A DNA stretch of 64,000 nt from Waddliaceae bacterium (GCA_002709385.1 PAQS01000035.1:1-64000), one strand, 5' to 3'; positions 28,101 through 38,066 are shown, counted from the first letter of the stretch. The notes: generated from the letters alone by a model not told the origin. Numbers and translations are program-made.

Positions 28101-31100
28101 AAGAGCGCGAATTTTATTTAAGTAATAGCGTTTTTTCTGATAGTCCCGAAGTTTGATCATCTCTTGAGGAGCTGTTTTTCCGGAAAAAACCTCTTTAATA
28201 AGGTCTTCGATACCACCATCAAGCTTAGCAACTAATGGAGCTCCTTCTTCTAAATCTTGCATCATCAAATGCTCAACTGATGCAAGATCATGAATCGTTG
28301 TGACAATATACCCTTTATTTTTTCGAACTTCTAAAAGTCTCAAATAAATCTCAGCAAGATTTTCTGCTGTATATTTCCCGTTAAAATCAAAGGCAAAACG
28401 AGATGCACTGCCTTCTAGAAGAGTTTTTGTTGTATCATCTAATTGAGAAGAGTGCTCTTTTACTAACTGATCTTTCAAAATTGCAATGGGCAGCTGTCCT
28501 TTTTCAGCCAACAATAATAAAACAAGAGGAAGTACAAACGATGTCTTTCCTAATCCCATACGCAATTCATACCATTGAGAAGGCTCTTTCTCCATTTCCC
28601 TAATCAAGCGTACCTGTTCAGTCCTTAAAACAACTCGTGATTTATATTCTGCTGCTAAGAACTTTCTCGTAAATCGAGGGTCTATTAGCTGCAAATTTTC
28701 ATCAAGATAACGATGTCGATTGGAAAGCCTCTTATGCTCACTAACAAATGTGGAAGAAAGTAAACCCCATTCTCTTTGCCAAGATTCATCTTCTGTTTTT
28801 TGCTTTTTTAAAAGTTGAAGATCGGATAGTAATTCTCTTAAGCGCAGGTCAAAAACTCGTAGCTCCGTCCCTAGAATCAAAATCTTTGTCATGATTCCAC
28901 ATACATCCTCCGGAAGCTCAAAACGTTGATAAGCATTCACTAGGATCCCAAAAAACTCTTCTTTTGTGTAAGAGTCTTTTTTTGATAATAAACCTGAAAG
29001 GTTTTCACCAAGGGAATCGTGAGCAGATAATTTCGCCATCAATTCAGAGCGTAACTCAAGGACAACTTTCGCTAAACGAATGAGATGTTTGTTTAGTGCC
29101 TCCTCTTGTTGATCTAAGCTATTTTCAGATAGAGTACTCTCTGAACATCCCTCTTTATTTTCCATACGAGAAGCAACAACAGAAATCCCCTCAATCAAAA
29201 GCTCGTTTTCATGGCTCTCTACTCCAATTAAACTATGAGACTGAGGTAAACAGTTTTTCTCAAAAAACTTTCTTAAATTTTCAAGATCATGATTTGATTT
29301 AGCACACTTACCCTGTACTTGTATTTTTGTATCTTTTAAGTTCCATACTGGACAAGAACTAAAATCTATTTTTCCTCCATCAATATTCGGCCACTCATGC
29401 TCGATACAGTCCGTTCTCAGAAACTCTTCTAGATCATGTACTCGACGATGCATTTGTTGTAGATGTGTCTCTTTGACCAAATGAATCCCACTACTTCCCT
29501 CCAAAATACGTACAATAGCTGAAACAGGAAGTAAACTATGAAACTGTTCAAGATATTGCGATCGTTCGTTTTCAGGTAAATCCTTAATTATATCCCATGC
29601 GAGCTTCACATAGGGCCCGAAAGCATACGAATCTTCTCTTAAAACTTTTTCAAACTTTTCTAGATCAATTTTTTCTTTCTGAGAAAAAAGGTTTTCCATT
29701 CTTTCACGGCGTGCTTCATCAAACTCTTCCTCTTCTAAACCTATGAGCTTTCCACCATTCTCTTCTAAAACTTCAGAAAAAATTCCATTTAATTTTTCGA
29801 GCTTAGAATTTTTGTACTGTGAAGCAAAAAAACCACCTTTTTTCTTTTTCCAAAAACCGACTCCCATTTGCCACAAAAGACGCACTCCTAACCCTGGTAA
29901 CGTGGAAGGAAGAAGTTTACGAAAACGATATAGCTTCTCTACATCTACAAATAAGTCCTTACGTTTTTCTTTAGGGTAAGAAGCTAAAGCAAGTAATAAC
30001 CCTCTTGCCTGCTCAAGCTCCATGCTTGCCACATAAGACAAGCCCTTTTCTTGAACTTCTTTATTTAGATCTTTTGTATTCCGATTCATTTGCGTAAAAC
30101 CATGAACTGGCCCCATCAATAAAAGCAAATCCTCTCTTTCAAGTTCTTTTCCAATAATCGCATTCCATAAAGGGAAAAACTGCCTAAGAAGTATTTCGGG
30201 ATTTGCATAAGCACTGCGTTCAATTAAAACTTTTTCATCACAAATCGGTTTACCCATATGCGCTAGTAAAGTAATAGGAAGGGCGGACTGCATAAGTCCT
30301 CTTTTAGGAAGAGTGGTCCAAAGCTTTTTCTGATGCTCTTTCAAAGCTTGAAATGCGCATTGTGGAGAACGAAGCGCATCAAGCCCTTCTTTAGAAATTT
30401 TCTCTAATTCACAGCTTTCTTCTTCATTCAATTGTAGTTTCTTTGCATCAATTTGACCGCTTAAATAATCTTGATACAACTTTGATACTTGAGCAGATAA
30501 AGATAAAAACTCCTCCCAATTTTCATCATCATACTGACGTATTCCTTCACAACGTTGCATCTTGCTGCACACAAGAATTAAACGAAGTTTCAACGCTTTC
30601 ATTTGCTGGCTTTCTTCTGGTAAAGAAAGAAAGTTATCCATTACAGAATGAAGTAGATGTACCTCATTTTTTTCTTCTATTTTGCTTAGCTGGGCTTTTT
30701 TCATTAGGTGAAGAGCGTGGTCATAGTTGTGAAAAACTGCTGCGTAGTATGCAAGGCTTAAATAGCCCAAAGCACTTCCTTTTTCTTCTCCCTCGTTGTT
30801 CACTCGAATCGTGCTATATTGAAAATTCTTACTTTCCTCAAATGTCCATTTTGCAAAGGGAGCTTTTCGATATGCTCCATCCCCTAAAATTCTACGTGGC
30901 CAAATTAAGATTTCCGTATCAAGAGTTTTAGGGCATAAAAGCCGTAGCCCTACTTTTCCCATATTTTTACGAACATCTCTTAACAAGAAATCTGCCGTAT
31001 TGCTGTAACCATTTTCTTGTTCCCAAGTCCAAGAAGAATATTTATTCCCAGGAGATTTGTTTACTTGCCAGGATTGATTTTGATTCTTTTCTAAAGTGAT

Positions 31101-34100
31101 TCCTGCATCTAAAAGACGGATTTCACTTATTGTATGGGTTCCTGCTTTTCTCAAATAAAGAACTCTATCTAGTGATTCTGGAGCAAATACCCGGGACAAT
31201 TCTTTAGGTTCTTTTGCTTGTATGACGCGTTTTCCATTGAGAGCTACTATTTTTTTACACTTGCCTTTATCTAAAAATAGGTGGAATAAGCCTGTATCAT
31301 CTTGAAGCTCTGAAAGAAAAATAAGCCCCCGCTTAGAGTTATGGGGATCAAGCCATACTCCACGCTGCTTCATAATTTTTTCTAGCATCCCTTCCTGAGA
31401 TGTAGATTTTTCTTCCAATGCATCCATTACACGTCCCATACCCGTTAATTTTGATGCTATTTTCTTTCCAAAACGGAATAGAGCGTTTTTTTCTTTGTTT
31501 TTTTCAGGTATCAAAACAAAGCGATACCATTTATCTTTCTTCGTGCCTAAACGCTCCGCTTTGAAAAAACCCTCTAAATGGATTTCGTTAGAATGAGCAG
31601 AATCTAGTGCTCTGAACTGATTTCCATATTCATCAGAAAAAGAAAGAAGAATTTCTCCCGATTGAGTTCCTGAAGAGCATTGTGACTTAAAAACTTTTTT
31701 CCCAAAAACGGCTTGATATTCTTTCGTATCCAGCACCTTTTTAGGCATATTGACAAGAACCCCTTTGGGCTTCTTACCATTTACTTTCTGTATATTCATC
31801 GAGGCTAAATCGATAACACTTTTTCCCTTGATCCATTTCATTGAATCTTCTTTAGATTGCTGCCACCCCCCTTTTCCTTGTGCACTTTCTCCTTCTTCTT
31901 GCTCTATCCAAACATCAAACAAGCGCTGAGCCTGTTTTGTCTCTAAAAAAACTAGAGCAGGCTGTAAAACAGACTCACTCCAATGAATGAGTGTTTGAGC
32001 TAACTGGGGTAAATCGGAATGCTGGCTACCATAGCGAAGTTTTCTTACTCCAGAAAGAACGGCTGCTCCTAATTCAGCTTTTTTAAACCAAGGGTTTTTT
32101 AATGGATCAAAAGTTGAGCTGTATTGTGTTGTCGCAGATAGGAAATAACAAATCATGGTGAGTTGTTCTTCCATTGGGACTTTAAGATCTGCAATTTTTT
32201 CTAACAGAAGATCTAAATAAGCTCTTTTAGACCGCTCTTCTCTTGTATGAAAAGAAGGCAAAGCACGTAAAATTTCTTCAAGAGTTTCTTTTTCTATTTC
32301 TTTTTCTCTAAATAGACCTTTGTATAAATTTGATAAATTCGGATCTAAAAGAGAGCGACAAGTACTCTCGACTTGCGTGCAAAGGTAGAGAATATAAAAA
32401 GAGCGTTGAATGTTCTTTTCTTTGTTTGAACGTTCAATAGTTTCTTTTAACAGCTCTGCTCTTTCTAGAAAATAACTAGGGTTTTCATATAAACCTCGAG
32501 CAACAAGGTGTGGGGCATTGATTACAGAATCTAGACGTTGTTTAACTGTGACAGAGTCTAGAAGATCCGGCCGCTGCACCATCAAATCAAAAACTTCTTC
32601 TATAGAAGTACCACAGGAGTTGTTGTAGCTTCCTTGAGGACGGTGATCAGGAAAATAAGGAGCCTCTGGCTTTGAAAGTTTTTGCTTCTCAGGAGCTTGA
32701 AATATACATGTTGCAGGGTGGGCCTTGTTTGATAGGTCGATATAAATAGGATCAGGGGATGCAACATTCGTACTCCAATGTTGATATTGACGATCAAACT
32801 GACGCGCCCAGAGTAACGCTGTATCTGTAAATGTATCACTATTTAACTCTTCATCCTTAAGCTCTGGCTTTTGATCCAAACAATGAAGCACCTCACGAAA
32901 TTCTTTTTTACTTACCTTTAGAATCGTAGATACAGATTTAGGTAGAAAATTAGACTGTTGATTCCATCGAAAAGCTATGAGTCCCATATACATGGATGCT
33001 ACAAAAGGATTTTTTTTTGCCTCTTCAACAAGAATTCTCTCAGATTTATGAAGCTTATCCCAAATATCTGAATCCCCAACAAAACCGATGAGGCTCACAT
33101 CTACCGAAGAAGCAAGAGGACTTAGATCAGACAAGACACCCAATATAGATAATGCGTACTGAGCCATGACTTGGCAATTTGTACTATAATGTGTTTTATT
33201 TTTACCATTATCTAAAAAACTTCGAAGATAAGTCCTTATGTACTCCATTTCTGAAGCATCAAGAAGAAAGCGCCGTCCAAGATAACGGCTACTATTCATC
33301 TGTGCAATGAGTTCTAGGCATTTTTCTTCTTGTTTCAAATAATCTGAAGAATCGTATTCTTTAATCAATCGTGGCCAGTCTTTAATCCGGTAAGGACCAA
33401 TTTCATCCAGCAAAAGCCGATCTAAAAATGATTGATCGATAGGCCCTCTTTCTTTGGAAGGCTTTGCGCAGTTTTTAGAAAAGAGAGTAGCCTCTGTACT
33501 AAGGCAACCAGATACATGGCGATCAAATGCATGAATATTCGTCTTATGAGAAGTAAATACATAATCTTGAGTAAAGCCACTCAAAGCATTATTGCTGATA
33601 CTTGATACTGTGATCGAAATAGCTTTTTTATTTGCATATTCTTTTGCTTCGCAAAGACTATGTAAATTAGGAATGCCTGATACTTCATTTACTGTATTTA
33701 TTGACTCAGAGAAATCTATACGTTTCATGTTTTTTAATCTTGCTAGCATTCGTCGATAACGCTTGCTCTGGTAGGAATATGTTGCATTTTCCATATTTTC
33801 CAAGCACTCACCTGCATTTCCTGAACCTATGGCATGAAAGGCTGTATTAGCTAGACTCCCTGTATACTCTAATAAGCCCATGAACTCTTGCCCTATTCCA
33901 GCCAAACCTCCTTGGAGATAGAAAGATTTACCTGGCTGCCAGCCGATTCTTTGTAAAGCAAGAAAACGACGTAAATCGATAAATTGTCCTGGGAAACTAC
34001 CATCTTCACTCGTACGCCTAAGAGTTTTAGGTTTCAAATGGTTTTCCACGTACTTCATTTTTTGTATCGTTGTACGTTTTGATTTAGGCATTTTTTTATC

Positions 34101-36314
34101 AATCCAGTAAGCATATCCCCTACGAAAATTGATACCTAAAGTCGATTGCCTCGCATCACAATCACTAACGTATTTTTGGATAAGAAGGAGTTTTTCAGCT
34201 AGAGCTGAAGACCTAGCAGGCCTCCGCAGTCCTATATCATTAAGACAATCAAGACTCTCTCCTAAACTCAGTACATCCCACCCAATTTGCATAAAGAGCT
34301 GATCTTCAAAAGTCCATTTACTTTGAGAGATTTTTTCTAAACGATTACGACGTATTTCCAAGAGATTTAATAGCCCTGCATGGAGAAATAAAGAATCAAC
34401 CTGATCGTATTCATCAAAAGCAAATTGCTCCGTTTTGATCCGTGCCTCAGTGAAATAATGATGAGCCGCTGAAAGGTGTTTACTTAAGTGATCAAGTTCT
34501 TGCAGGCTCGCTTTAGAGGCTATGAGTTGCCAGAAACTTTGTGAGGTTCCTTCTATCGTAATTGGGGCAGGTAAATTTACCATCACTTGACGATAGACTT
34601 TCAAAACTTGATGATGATTCTCATGGTCTAACATTTCATCGAGAAAACTACAAAACTTCTCTAATGACTTCTCCAATATGGCAACATTTTTTTCCTCTCC
34701 TTTGAAGGCCTGAACAATACTTGCCATACAAGAGGAAAGCCCTGTCTGCAAATTCTTCGTTTTTTCAGTTCCTTTAATAAATTCTGGGCTTATTTTGGGC
34801 ACCTTCAAGTGAAAAGGCTCCTCCAAAACTCGAGAAAAAACCTGCTCCATATCTGAGAGCTTTCCTCTCATTTTTGCAAGATTAATAAACGCCTCTCCCA
34901 AACGTATTTCCAATTTGGAATAAGCGTGTTTATTTTTCTCTGTCTTATTCTTAAGCAAAACCCTCTTGATTTCTTCGATTATAGCTAAAAGCTCGCGAAC
35001 TTGTTTTGTAGATAAAGTTTTATCTCTCACTAACTCTTCTATTTGCTTTACACGTAGAGTATAGGATTCAAAGAGCAGTGTTTCTTTATTAGATAGACAT
35101 GTTTGTGGGTAGTAACGGGAGATAAGATGTTGAAGAAGTTTGTCTGGACTCTCTTTAGAGATATTTAACACCTCTGCACTTTCTAGTATTTTAGCACCAC
35201 TTTCCATCCAGCAGCGCTGACGAAAATCCTCGCAAGAAAAAGGACTTAAAACTTCGTTAGCCCCCCTTTTTTCTTCATCACGCTCTCTGTCTGAGTTTTT
35301 GAAATCTTGCACAGCTTTTAAAGCCTCTTTCGATCCTAAATACCCTAAACGAATCAAATCAGAATTAGTAGACTGAATACTTTTTGGCTCTAAACGCAAA
35401 GCTAGAATTGCCATAAGTGAACTTTCTAAAGCCTTTGCTTCTGGTACATTCTCCCAGAAAAAATCACGTGCCAAGTGATCGCTCGCTTTGCCATAAGTGA
35501 GTTCGCCAAGAGCAAGCTGCCCTTTTTCATTCTTATAAAAATTCAGCAATGCAGGAGTATAACCTTGTTCTTCCAAATGATAGCCACTAGATAAAAGAAA
35601 AAGATTTTCATTGGGTTTCGCTTTCTTAAAGCGCTCCATGAGTTTCTTAGTGCAAGCTCCTACTTGCTCTTGGTGCTTCTCCGCTTTTTGCCAGCTTTCC
35701 TCAAAAAGAATTGCTTCTTTTAAACGACGAAAGAGAGGCAAGTTTTCTTTTGTGATGCTCATAGAGTCGAGACAATGCTCTAAAACTGAAGGCAGTGTAT
35801 TTTTTTCTCTCGCTTGATACATCAACTGTAAAACTCGTGGATCATGAGTTTTATTTTTACAAATCCACTTCATCAAAGTGCACGGAACTTGTGTTGCTAC
35901 TTTTACTGGTTTTTTTGTGGCTTTTGCCTCAAAACTCGAACGCTGTGACTGTCTCCACAGCTCTTTTATATGTGCTCTTCGAGATTCTAAAACCCCACCA
36001 CGCTGCTTTATCCGTTGTAAGCGAAACAACTTTGCCTCAACAATCTCTAAATCCTGCAAAATACTGCTTTGATCCAAAGCCTTTAAGTTTTGTTGTGGAA
36101 AATACTTCTCAGGAGGAAGAGAAAAAACATGAGCTTCACTATGAACGAGAATATGATGTTTAGAAGGATCTAAAGACACAGAACAAATATTTTCGTTTTG
36201 AGGCAAACGTTTTATTAGTTCATCTAAACTTTTTACGGGTTTTGCCGCTTTAAACAAACGCTCTGAAATTGGCTGACTTGAAGTTTTAGAACAGGTTTTA
36301 CTTAACACGACCAA
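25140..36314 (-). CDS. Giant protein (3724 aa), DUF3638/helicase-like with polyglutamine linker
   Basis: No ATG lies near the 5' end; TTG 36314 or GTG 36308, just after GGGG, must serve, and an upstream stop blocks extension. No membrane segment or signal peptide is evident. Near residue 2586 is Walker A RMGLGKTSFVLPLVLL followed by IAILKDQLV; the aligned Walker B position near 2780 reads VIIDVAHLIME, lacking the DExH acid pair. Near 3270 is LLQGLWRCRGLGKEHRVRF, like SF2 motif VI. These align in order with the 3186-residue protein and with what I recall of DUF3638 proteins. A NNSCGTSIEEV segment lies near 1233. A 20-Gln tract occupies about 3513-3532, followed by a 190-residue C-terminal domain. 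The Walker B loss suggests it binds rather than hydrolyses ATP. Confidence 0.8.
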   Translation of the reverse strand: MVVLSKTCSKTSSQPISERLFKAAKPVKSLDELIKRLPQNENICSVSLDPSKHHILVHSEAHVFSLPPEKYFPQQNLKALDQSSILQDLEIVEAKLFRLQRIKQRGGVLESRRAHIKELWRQSQRSSFEAKATKKPVKVATQVPCTLMKWICKNKTHDPRVLQLMYQAREKNTLPSVLEHCLDSMSITKENLPLFRRLKEAILFEESWQKAEKHQEQVGACTKKLMERFKKAKPNENLFLLSSGYHLEEQGYTPALLNFYKNEKGQLALGELTYGKASDHLARDFFWENVPEAKALESSLMAILALRLEPKSIQSTNSDLIRLGYLGSKEALKAVQDFKNSDRERDEEKRGANEVLSPFSCEDFRQRCWMESGAKILESAEVLNISKESPDKLLQHLISRYYPQTCLSNKETLLFESYTLRVKQIEELVRDKTLSTKQVRELLAIIEEIKRVLLKNKTEKNKHAYSKLEIRLGEAFINLAKMRGKLSDMEQVFSRVLEEPFHLKVPKISPEFIKGTEKTKNLQTGLSSCMASIVQAFKGEEKNVAILEKSLEKFCSFLDEMLDHENHHQVLKVYRQVMVNLPAPITIEGTSQSFWQLIASKASLQELDHLSKHLSAAHHYFTEARIKTEQFAFDEYDQVDSLFLHAGLLNLLEIRRNRLEKISQSKWTFEDQLFMQIGWDVLSLGESLDCLNDIGLRRPARSSALAEKLLLIQKYVSDCDARQSTLGINFRRGYAYWIDKKMPKSKRTTIQKMKYVENHLKPKTLRRTSEDGSFPGQFIDLRRFLALQRIGWQPGKSFYLQGGLAGIGQEFMGLLEYTGSLANTAFHAIGSGNAGECLENMENATYSYQSKRYRRMLARLKNMKRIDFSESINTVNEVSGIPNLHSLCEAKEYANKKAISITVSSISNNALSGFTQDYVFTSHKTNIHAFDRHVSGCLSTEATLFSKNCAKPSKERGPIDQSFLDRLLLDEIGPYRIKDWPRLIKEYDSSDYLKQEEKCLELIAQMNSSRYLGRRFLLDASEMEYIRTYLRSFLDNGKNKTHYSTNCQVMAQYALSILGVLSDLSPLASSVDVSLIGFVGDSDIWDKLHKSERILVEEAKKNPFVASMYMGLIAFRWNQQSNFLPKSVSTILKVSKKEFREVLHCLDQKPELKDEELNSDTFTDTALLWARQFDRQYQHWSTNVASPDPIYIDLSNKAHPATCIFQAPEKQKLSKPEAPYFPDHRPQGSYNNSCGTSIEEVFDLMVQRPDLLDSVTVKQRLDSVINAPHLVARGLYENPSYFLERAELLKETIERSNKEKNIQRSFYILYLCTQVESTCRSLLDPNLSNLYKGLFREKEIEKETLEEILRALPSFHTREERSKRAYLDLLLEKIADLKVPMEEQLTMICYFLSATTQYSSTFDPLKNPWFKKAELGAAVLSGVRKLRYGSQHSDLPQLAQTLIHWSESVLQPALVFLETKQAQRLFDVWIEQEEGESAQGKGGWQQSKEDSMKWIKGKSVIDLASMNIQKVNGKKPKGVLVNMPKKVLDTKEYQAVFGKKVFKSQCSSGTQSGEILLSFSDEYGNQFRALDSAHSNEIHLEGFFKAERLGTKKDKWYRFVLIPEKNKEKNALFRFGKKIASKLTGMGRVMDALEEKSTSQEGMLEKIMKQRGVWLDPHNSKRGLIFLSELQDDTGLFHLFLDKGKCKKIVALNGKRVIQAKEPKELSRVFAPESLDRVLYLRKAGTHTISEIRLLDAGITLEKNQNQSWQVNKSPGNKYSSWTWEQENGYSNTADFLLRDVRKNMGKVGLRLLCPKTLDTEILIWPRRILGDGAYRKAPFAKWTFEESKNFQYSTIRVNNEGEEKGSALGYLSLAYYAAVFHNYDHALHLMKKAQLSKIEEKNEVHLLHSVMDNFLSLPEESQQMKALKLRLILVCSKMQRCEGIRQYDDENWEEFLSLSAQVSKLYQDYLSGQIDAKKLQLNEEESCELEKISKEGLDALRSPQCAFQALKEHQKKLWTTLPKRGLMQSALPITLLAHMGKPICDEKVLIERSAYANPEILLRQFFPLWNAIIGKELEREDLLLLMGPVHGFTQMNRNTKDLNKEVQEKGLSYVASMELEQARGLLLALASYPKEKRKDLFVDVEKLYRFRKLLPSTLPGLGVRLLWQMGVGFWKKKKGGFFASQYKNSKLEKLNGIFSEVLEENGGKLIGLEEEEFDEARRERMENLFSQKEKIDLEKFEKVLREDSYAFGPYVKLAWDIIKDLPENERSQYLEQFHSLLPVSAIVRILEGSSGIHLVKETHLQQMHRRVHDLEEFLRTDCIEHEWPNIDGGKIDFSSCPVWNLKDTKIQVQGKCAKSNHDLENLRKFFEKNCLPQSHSLIGVESHENELLIEGISVVASRMENKEGCSESTLSENSLDQQEEALNKHLIRLAKVVLELRSELMAKLSAHDSLGENLSGLLSKKDSYTKEEFFGILVNAYQRFELPEDVCGIMTKILILGTELRVFDLRLRELLSDLQLLKKQKTEDESWQREWGLLSSTFVSEHKRLSNRHRYLDENLQLIDPRFTRKFLAAEYKSRVVLRTEQVRLIREMEKEPSQWYELRMGLGKTSFVLPLVLLLLAEKGQLPIAILKDQLVKEHSSQLDDTTKTLLEGSASRFAFDFNGKYTAENLAEIYLRLLEVRKNKGYIVTTIHDLASVEHLMMQDLEEGAPLVAKLDGGIEDLIKEVFSGKTAPQEMIKLRDYQKKRYYLNKIRALLQGDQAYYGFQTQKQIDEVDSIAHICNEDNLGWNGPLSLNKVIIDVAHLIMETIFTSKNSDLIKLRDLMGSQQYSAMKTSSVQETILPALTREILKNKSFLNKLIGSTEGALKNLFEKANLEEIVRYICVPDQGTSLIPDSFILPKADLSEEEFFSALEEERNEAVQNSLLYYLCCNPQDSRIQKYISSLREKNLFAAEKIDQEYSFISYMAALKRLIQSAPGVIAATAGIDVDVKESDGFTVGPQDSGQEKTGRIFGEEYDVILNHFWTYATKIKDNRFLKQAMEHLRETRTDDYERIWRGAQEKEESIAEYLNSSHERWNDRLLILRTQVLDALRVGKYAEQVVCNAQEFIRGAGGMTGTLERSLLPKRKEKKADVPREVAGETFILLEKMNPSVTVCHEDKIIGELCRFVSDFSCRAVINEGLHLDSSRMIVKKLRSHSSGAKRSYIYIDPEKRVTMLWRASDNKPLRVKNSALRNLLKKDPQLRKEAVFIYGNGDIIGTDFTIPSGEAIYIPGPASKLSRLLQGLWRCRGLGKEHRVRFILPETLADRMVSTQSLSAQSEISWKHIIQDIKLRTVEDKAKLNLKAAHLRPQAFVKTKLRDFLAQLDLSQDEEEYWDPKLFPLQICNSIIEQKLYQIFRPLLVDNREVNFLTDYQESEFQSIRNHMNEVYEAKIKQVKKLRKELEPFVSLSIIGKWDWIATFFQDEEIKAQLAISSLSKKLQSLGTLFEELEKGLLEQKESFLLNIEQYMKFLPSRTINNNSLEAGSHAQVQQQQQQQQQQQQQQQQQQQQIVQNVGKNFSHSPIPFAYWEPQFEETEKGWVCRNSFIPTLGGLSLTQHMSEILRITKPQGEALGRVLVTEDEFVLISSADYQWVVGPYLDKLKAEKKELPIAVYSFLNGVRTGKSLMLNKKGFKEPDLSKVGGQIAWVKFCLGYTQFLEEEKKDISAYLNSLSLFVRRSRVNGVLKNGIPGQEEILRELVAL
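25719..25778 (-). repeat. CAA/CAG tract encoding 20 consecutive glutamines
   Basis: Twenty uninterrupted Gln codons, 11 CAA and 9 CAG in irregular order, lie in the giant gene just before its C-terminal domain. A further Val-Gln at the N-terminal side adds to the tract. The mixed codons argue against simple recent slippage of a single triplet and suggest that the tract is kept. Confidence 0.95.
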
Positions 36315-36415
36315 AAGACCCCACTACAAGTTTAAAAAAAACGGGATCTTGTCATAAGAAAGCAATTAAGAACGAACTAAAAGAATTTCTATTCTCAATA
36401 AGCCTAAAGTAGTTT

Positions 36416-36619
36416 TAAACGCGGCGAAGCAAAAGAAGCAGAGGCGCGGTGAGAGCTACAATTGCTACAATTCACTAACATAGATAATACTTTTGCGATA
36501 AATTTATAATAAGCCATGGCCTGGAACAATGGGAAAGTGGAAGATATTAGAGAATCAATCTGTTACCTATGTTAGTGAATTGTCCCCGCGCCTCCACTTC
36601 TTTTGCTTCGCCGCGTTTA
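36416..36619. repeat. Inverted-repeat element, about 204 bp (MITE-like)
   Basis: The left arm, starting taaacgcggcgaagcaaaag, is repeated inverted at 36567-36619, ending cttcgccgcgttta. The arms share the ends, a gaggcgcgg block and an attcactaacatag block; the left arm carries about 17 extra bases in the middle. About 80 bp of AT-rich DNA separates them. No ORF is inside. It fills most of the 340-bp gap between the giant gene and the lipoprotein gene. A solo copy of one end is at 42301-42324. It looks like a miniature transposon or a decayed one. Confidence 0.8.
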
Positions 36620-36652
36620 CATGAAAAATCAACGCTTTAACTATCGAGAATT

Positions 36653-37039
36653 CTACTTCATCTCAGGAGCGTATAAATTCAGACGATGAAGTCCTTCTCG
36701 CTGCGCCTTTTCCATCAACTCGCGCCCTCCGTCAATAGAGTACACTCGAACCAGTTCCTTACGGAGATCTTCATTTAGAGAATGACTAGGAGAATAAACT
36801 GTTATTTCACCCTCTTTCAGAGAATGTGCATCAATAAGCAAATCTGCAAGCTGGGTATAGTGCCCTCGCAACTTAGGAATTGCTCGTGTTAAATCGTCTT
36901 TTGTCTCTATTTTCTCTAAATCATACAAAAGATTACGGCTCACCCGCTCAGCTTGGTCGCGGCAATCTTCAAGAGACCTTGGACCACAAGAATGTAAAAA
37001 AACACTTAAACTAATGAATAAAATGATGTAGTTAGACAT
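36653..37039 (-). CDS. Small lipoprotein
   Basis: The 128-residue product starts at ATG 37037-37039 with a short lipoprotein signal: hydrophobic IILFISLSVF then the lipobox LHSC, so Cys17 would be lipidated. The mature part is mainly helical (LEDCRDQAERVSRNLLYDLEKI, then a charged C-terminal half) with no known catalytic motif. Size and layout resemble small conserved chlamydial lipoproteins, but I cannot name the family. It is divergent from the DMT exporter gene 100 bp away, with an AT-rich shared promoter region. Confidence 0.75.
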   Translation of the reverse strand: MSNYIILFISLSVFLHSCGPRSLEDCRDQAERVSRNLLYDLEKIETKDDLTRAIPKLRGHYTQLADLLIDAHSLKEGEITVYSPSHSLNEDLRKELVRVYSIDGGRELMEKAQREGLHRLNLYAPEMK

Positions 37040-37139
37040 CTAAACCCTTGTATATCAATAATTTTATTGATATTTATTTTCATTACATATCTAATATATA
37101 CTCTACCCCTTATTAAGGTGTACTAAGTTAGGATTATTC

Positions 37140-38066
37140 ATGCGTATACGAGATTTGCTTGGAATTTTGCTTCTTGCTTCTTGTTGGGGAACAACATTTC
37201 TTTTTATTAAAGTATTAGTAGGTTATTTACCCCCTCTTACAATGACCATGTTACGTTGTGGAATGGCAGGTTTAACTCTAAGTGTTCTTTGTGTCATTTT
37301 CCGTGTAGATTTTCGCCCTTTACGGCAACATTGGAGAGACCTTCTTGTTGTTGCTTTCTTTGGATCCGCACTTCCAATGGGGCTTTGTGCTTCGGGCGAG
37401 CTTATGGTAGATAGCTCAACTGCTAGTATTATTGAAGCGACAGTGCCTATTTTTGTGCTTCTTTTAACGTATCTATCTTCTCATGATGCCCGTCTTGGAA
37501 AATGGCAATACCTAAGTGTTGTACTCGGTTTTCTAGGAATTCTTGTCATTTTTGGCTCCGATTTGGGCTCTTTATTTGCCATCGATTCCCGAGCTTCTAA
37601 CTGGGGTAAACTACAAATTGTAATGATGGCTTGCTCTTTTGCTGTATGTTTTGTTTATTCTAAGATGCATTTGACTCATCTTCCTCCACTCTTTGTTATT
37701 TGCTGCCAACTTGTCCTTTCTACAATGATTTTGATTCCTAGCTCTTTGGTTTTTGAAGGTTCTTGGAAACTCGCTGGTCTTCCTTACGAATTTTATTTTT
37801 CCTTAGCTGGGCTAGCTCTTTGGGGAACTGTGTGTGGCTGGTTAGTTTATAGCTGGCTCATTCAACGTATATGCGCTACCCAGGTTGCATTAGCTAATTA
37901 TCTTGGGCCAGTTATAGCAATTAGCTTAGGTACCTTGCTTCTCGGCGAAACACTGAACTCTAGCCAAATTCTAGGTAGCATCATCATCCTTGCAGCTATG
38001 GCCCTTGCCAGCATGCCTGTAGAAACAGATGAAACACTGATCTCTGTAGAGCAAGAGGCTGCTTAA
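37140..38066 (+). CDS. DMT-superfamily (EamA) transporter
   Basis: The 308-residue product has ten hydrophobic helices in two homologous halves, as in EamA proteins. The N-terminal segment LLASCWGTTFLFIKVLVGYLPP is the usual first helix, and the second half contains ALWGTVCGWLVYSWLIQR and a final helix after LLLGETLNSSQILGS. Such carriers exchange or export amino acids, S-adenosylmethionine or other metabolites in the inner membrane; relatives in intracellular bacteria import host metabolites. Substrate cannot be read here. AGGA precedes the ATG. Its 3' end overlaps the double-NUDIX gene by 4 bp, tail to tail. Confidence 0.85.
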   Translation: MRIRDLLGILLLASCWGTTFLFIKVLVGYLPPLTMTMLRCGMAGLTLSVLCVIFRVDFRPLRQHWRDLLVVAFFGSALPMGLCASGELMVDSSTASIIEATVPIFVLLLTYLSSHDARLGKWQYLSVVLGFLGILVIFGSDLGSLFAIDSRASNWGKLQIVMMACSFAVCFVYSKMHLTHLPPLFVICCQLVLSTMILIPSSLVFEGSWKLAGLPYEFYFSLAGLALWGTVCGWLVYSWLIQRICATQVALANYLGPVIAISLGTLLLGETLNSSQILGSIIILAAMALASMPVETDETLISVEQEAA

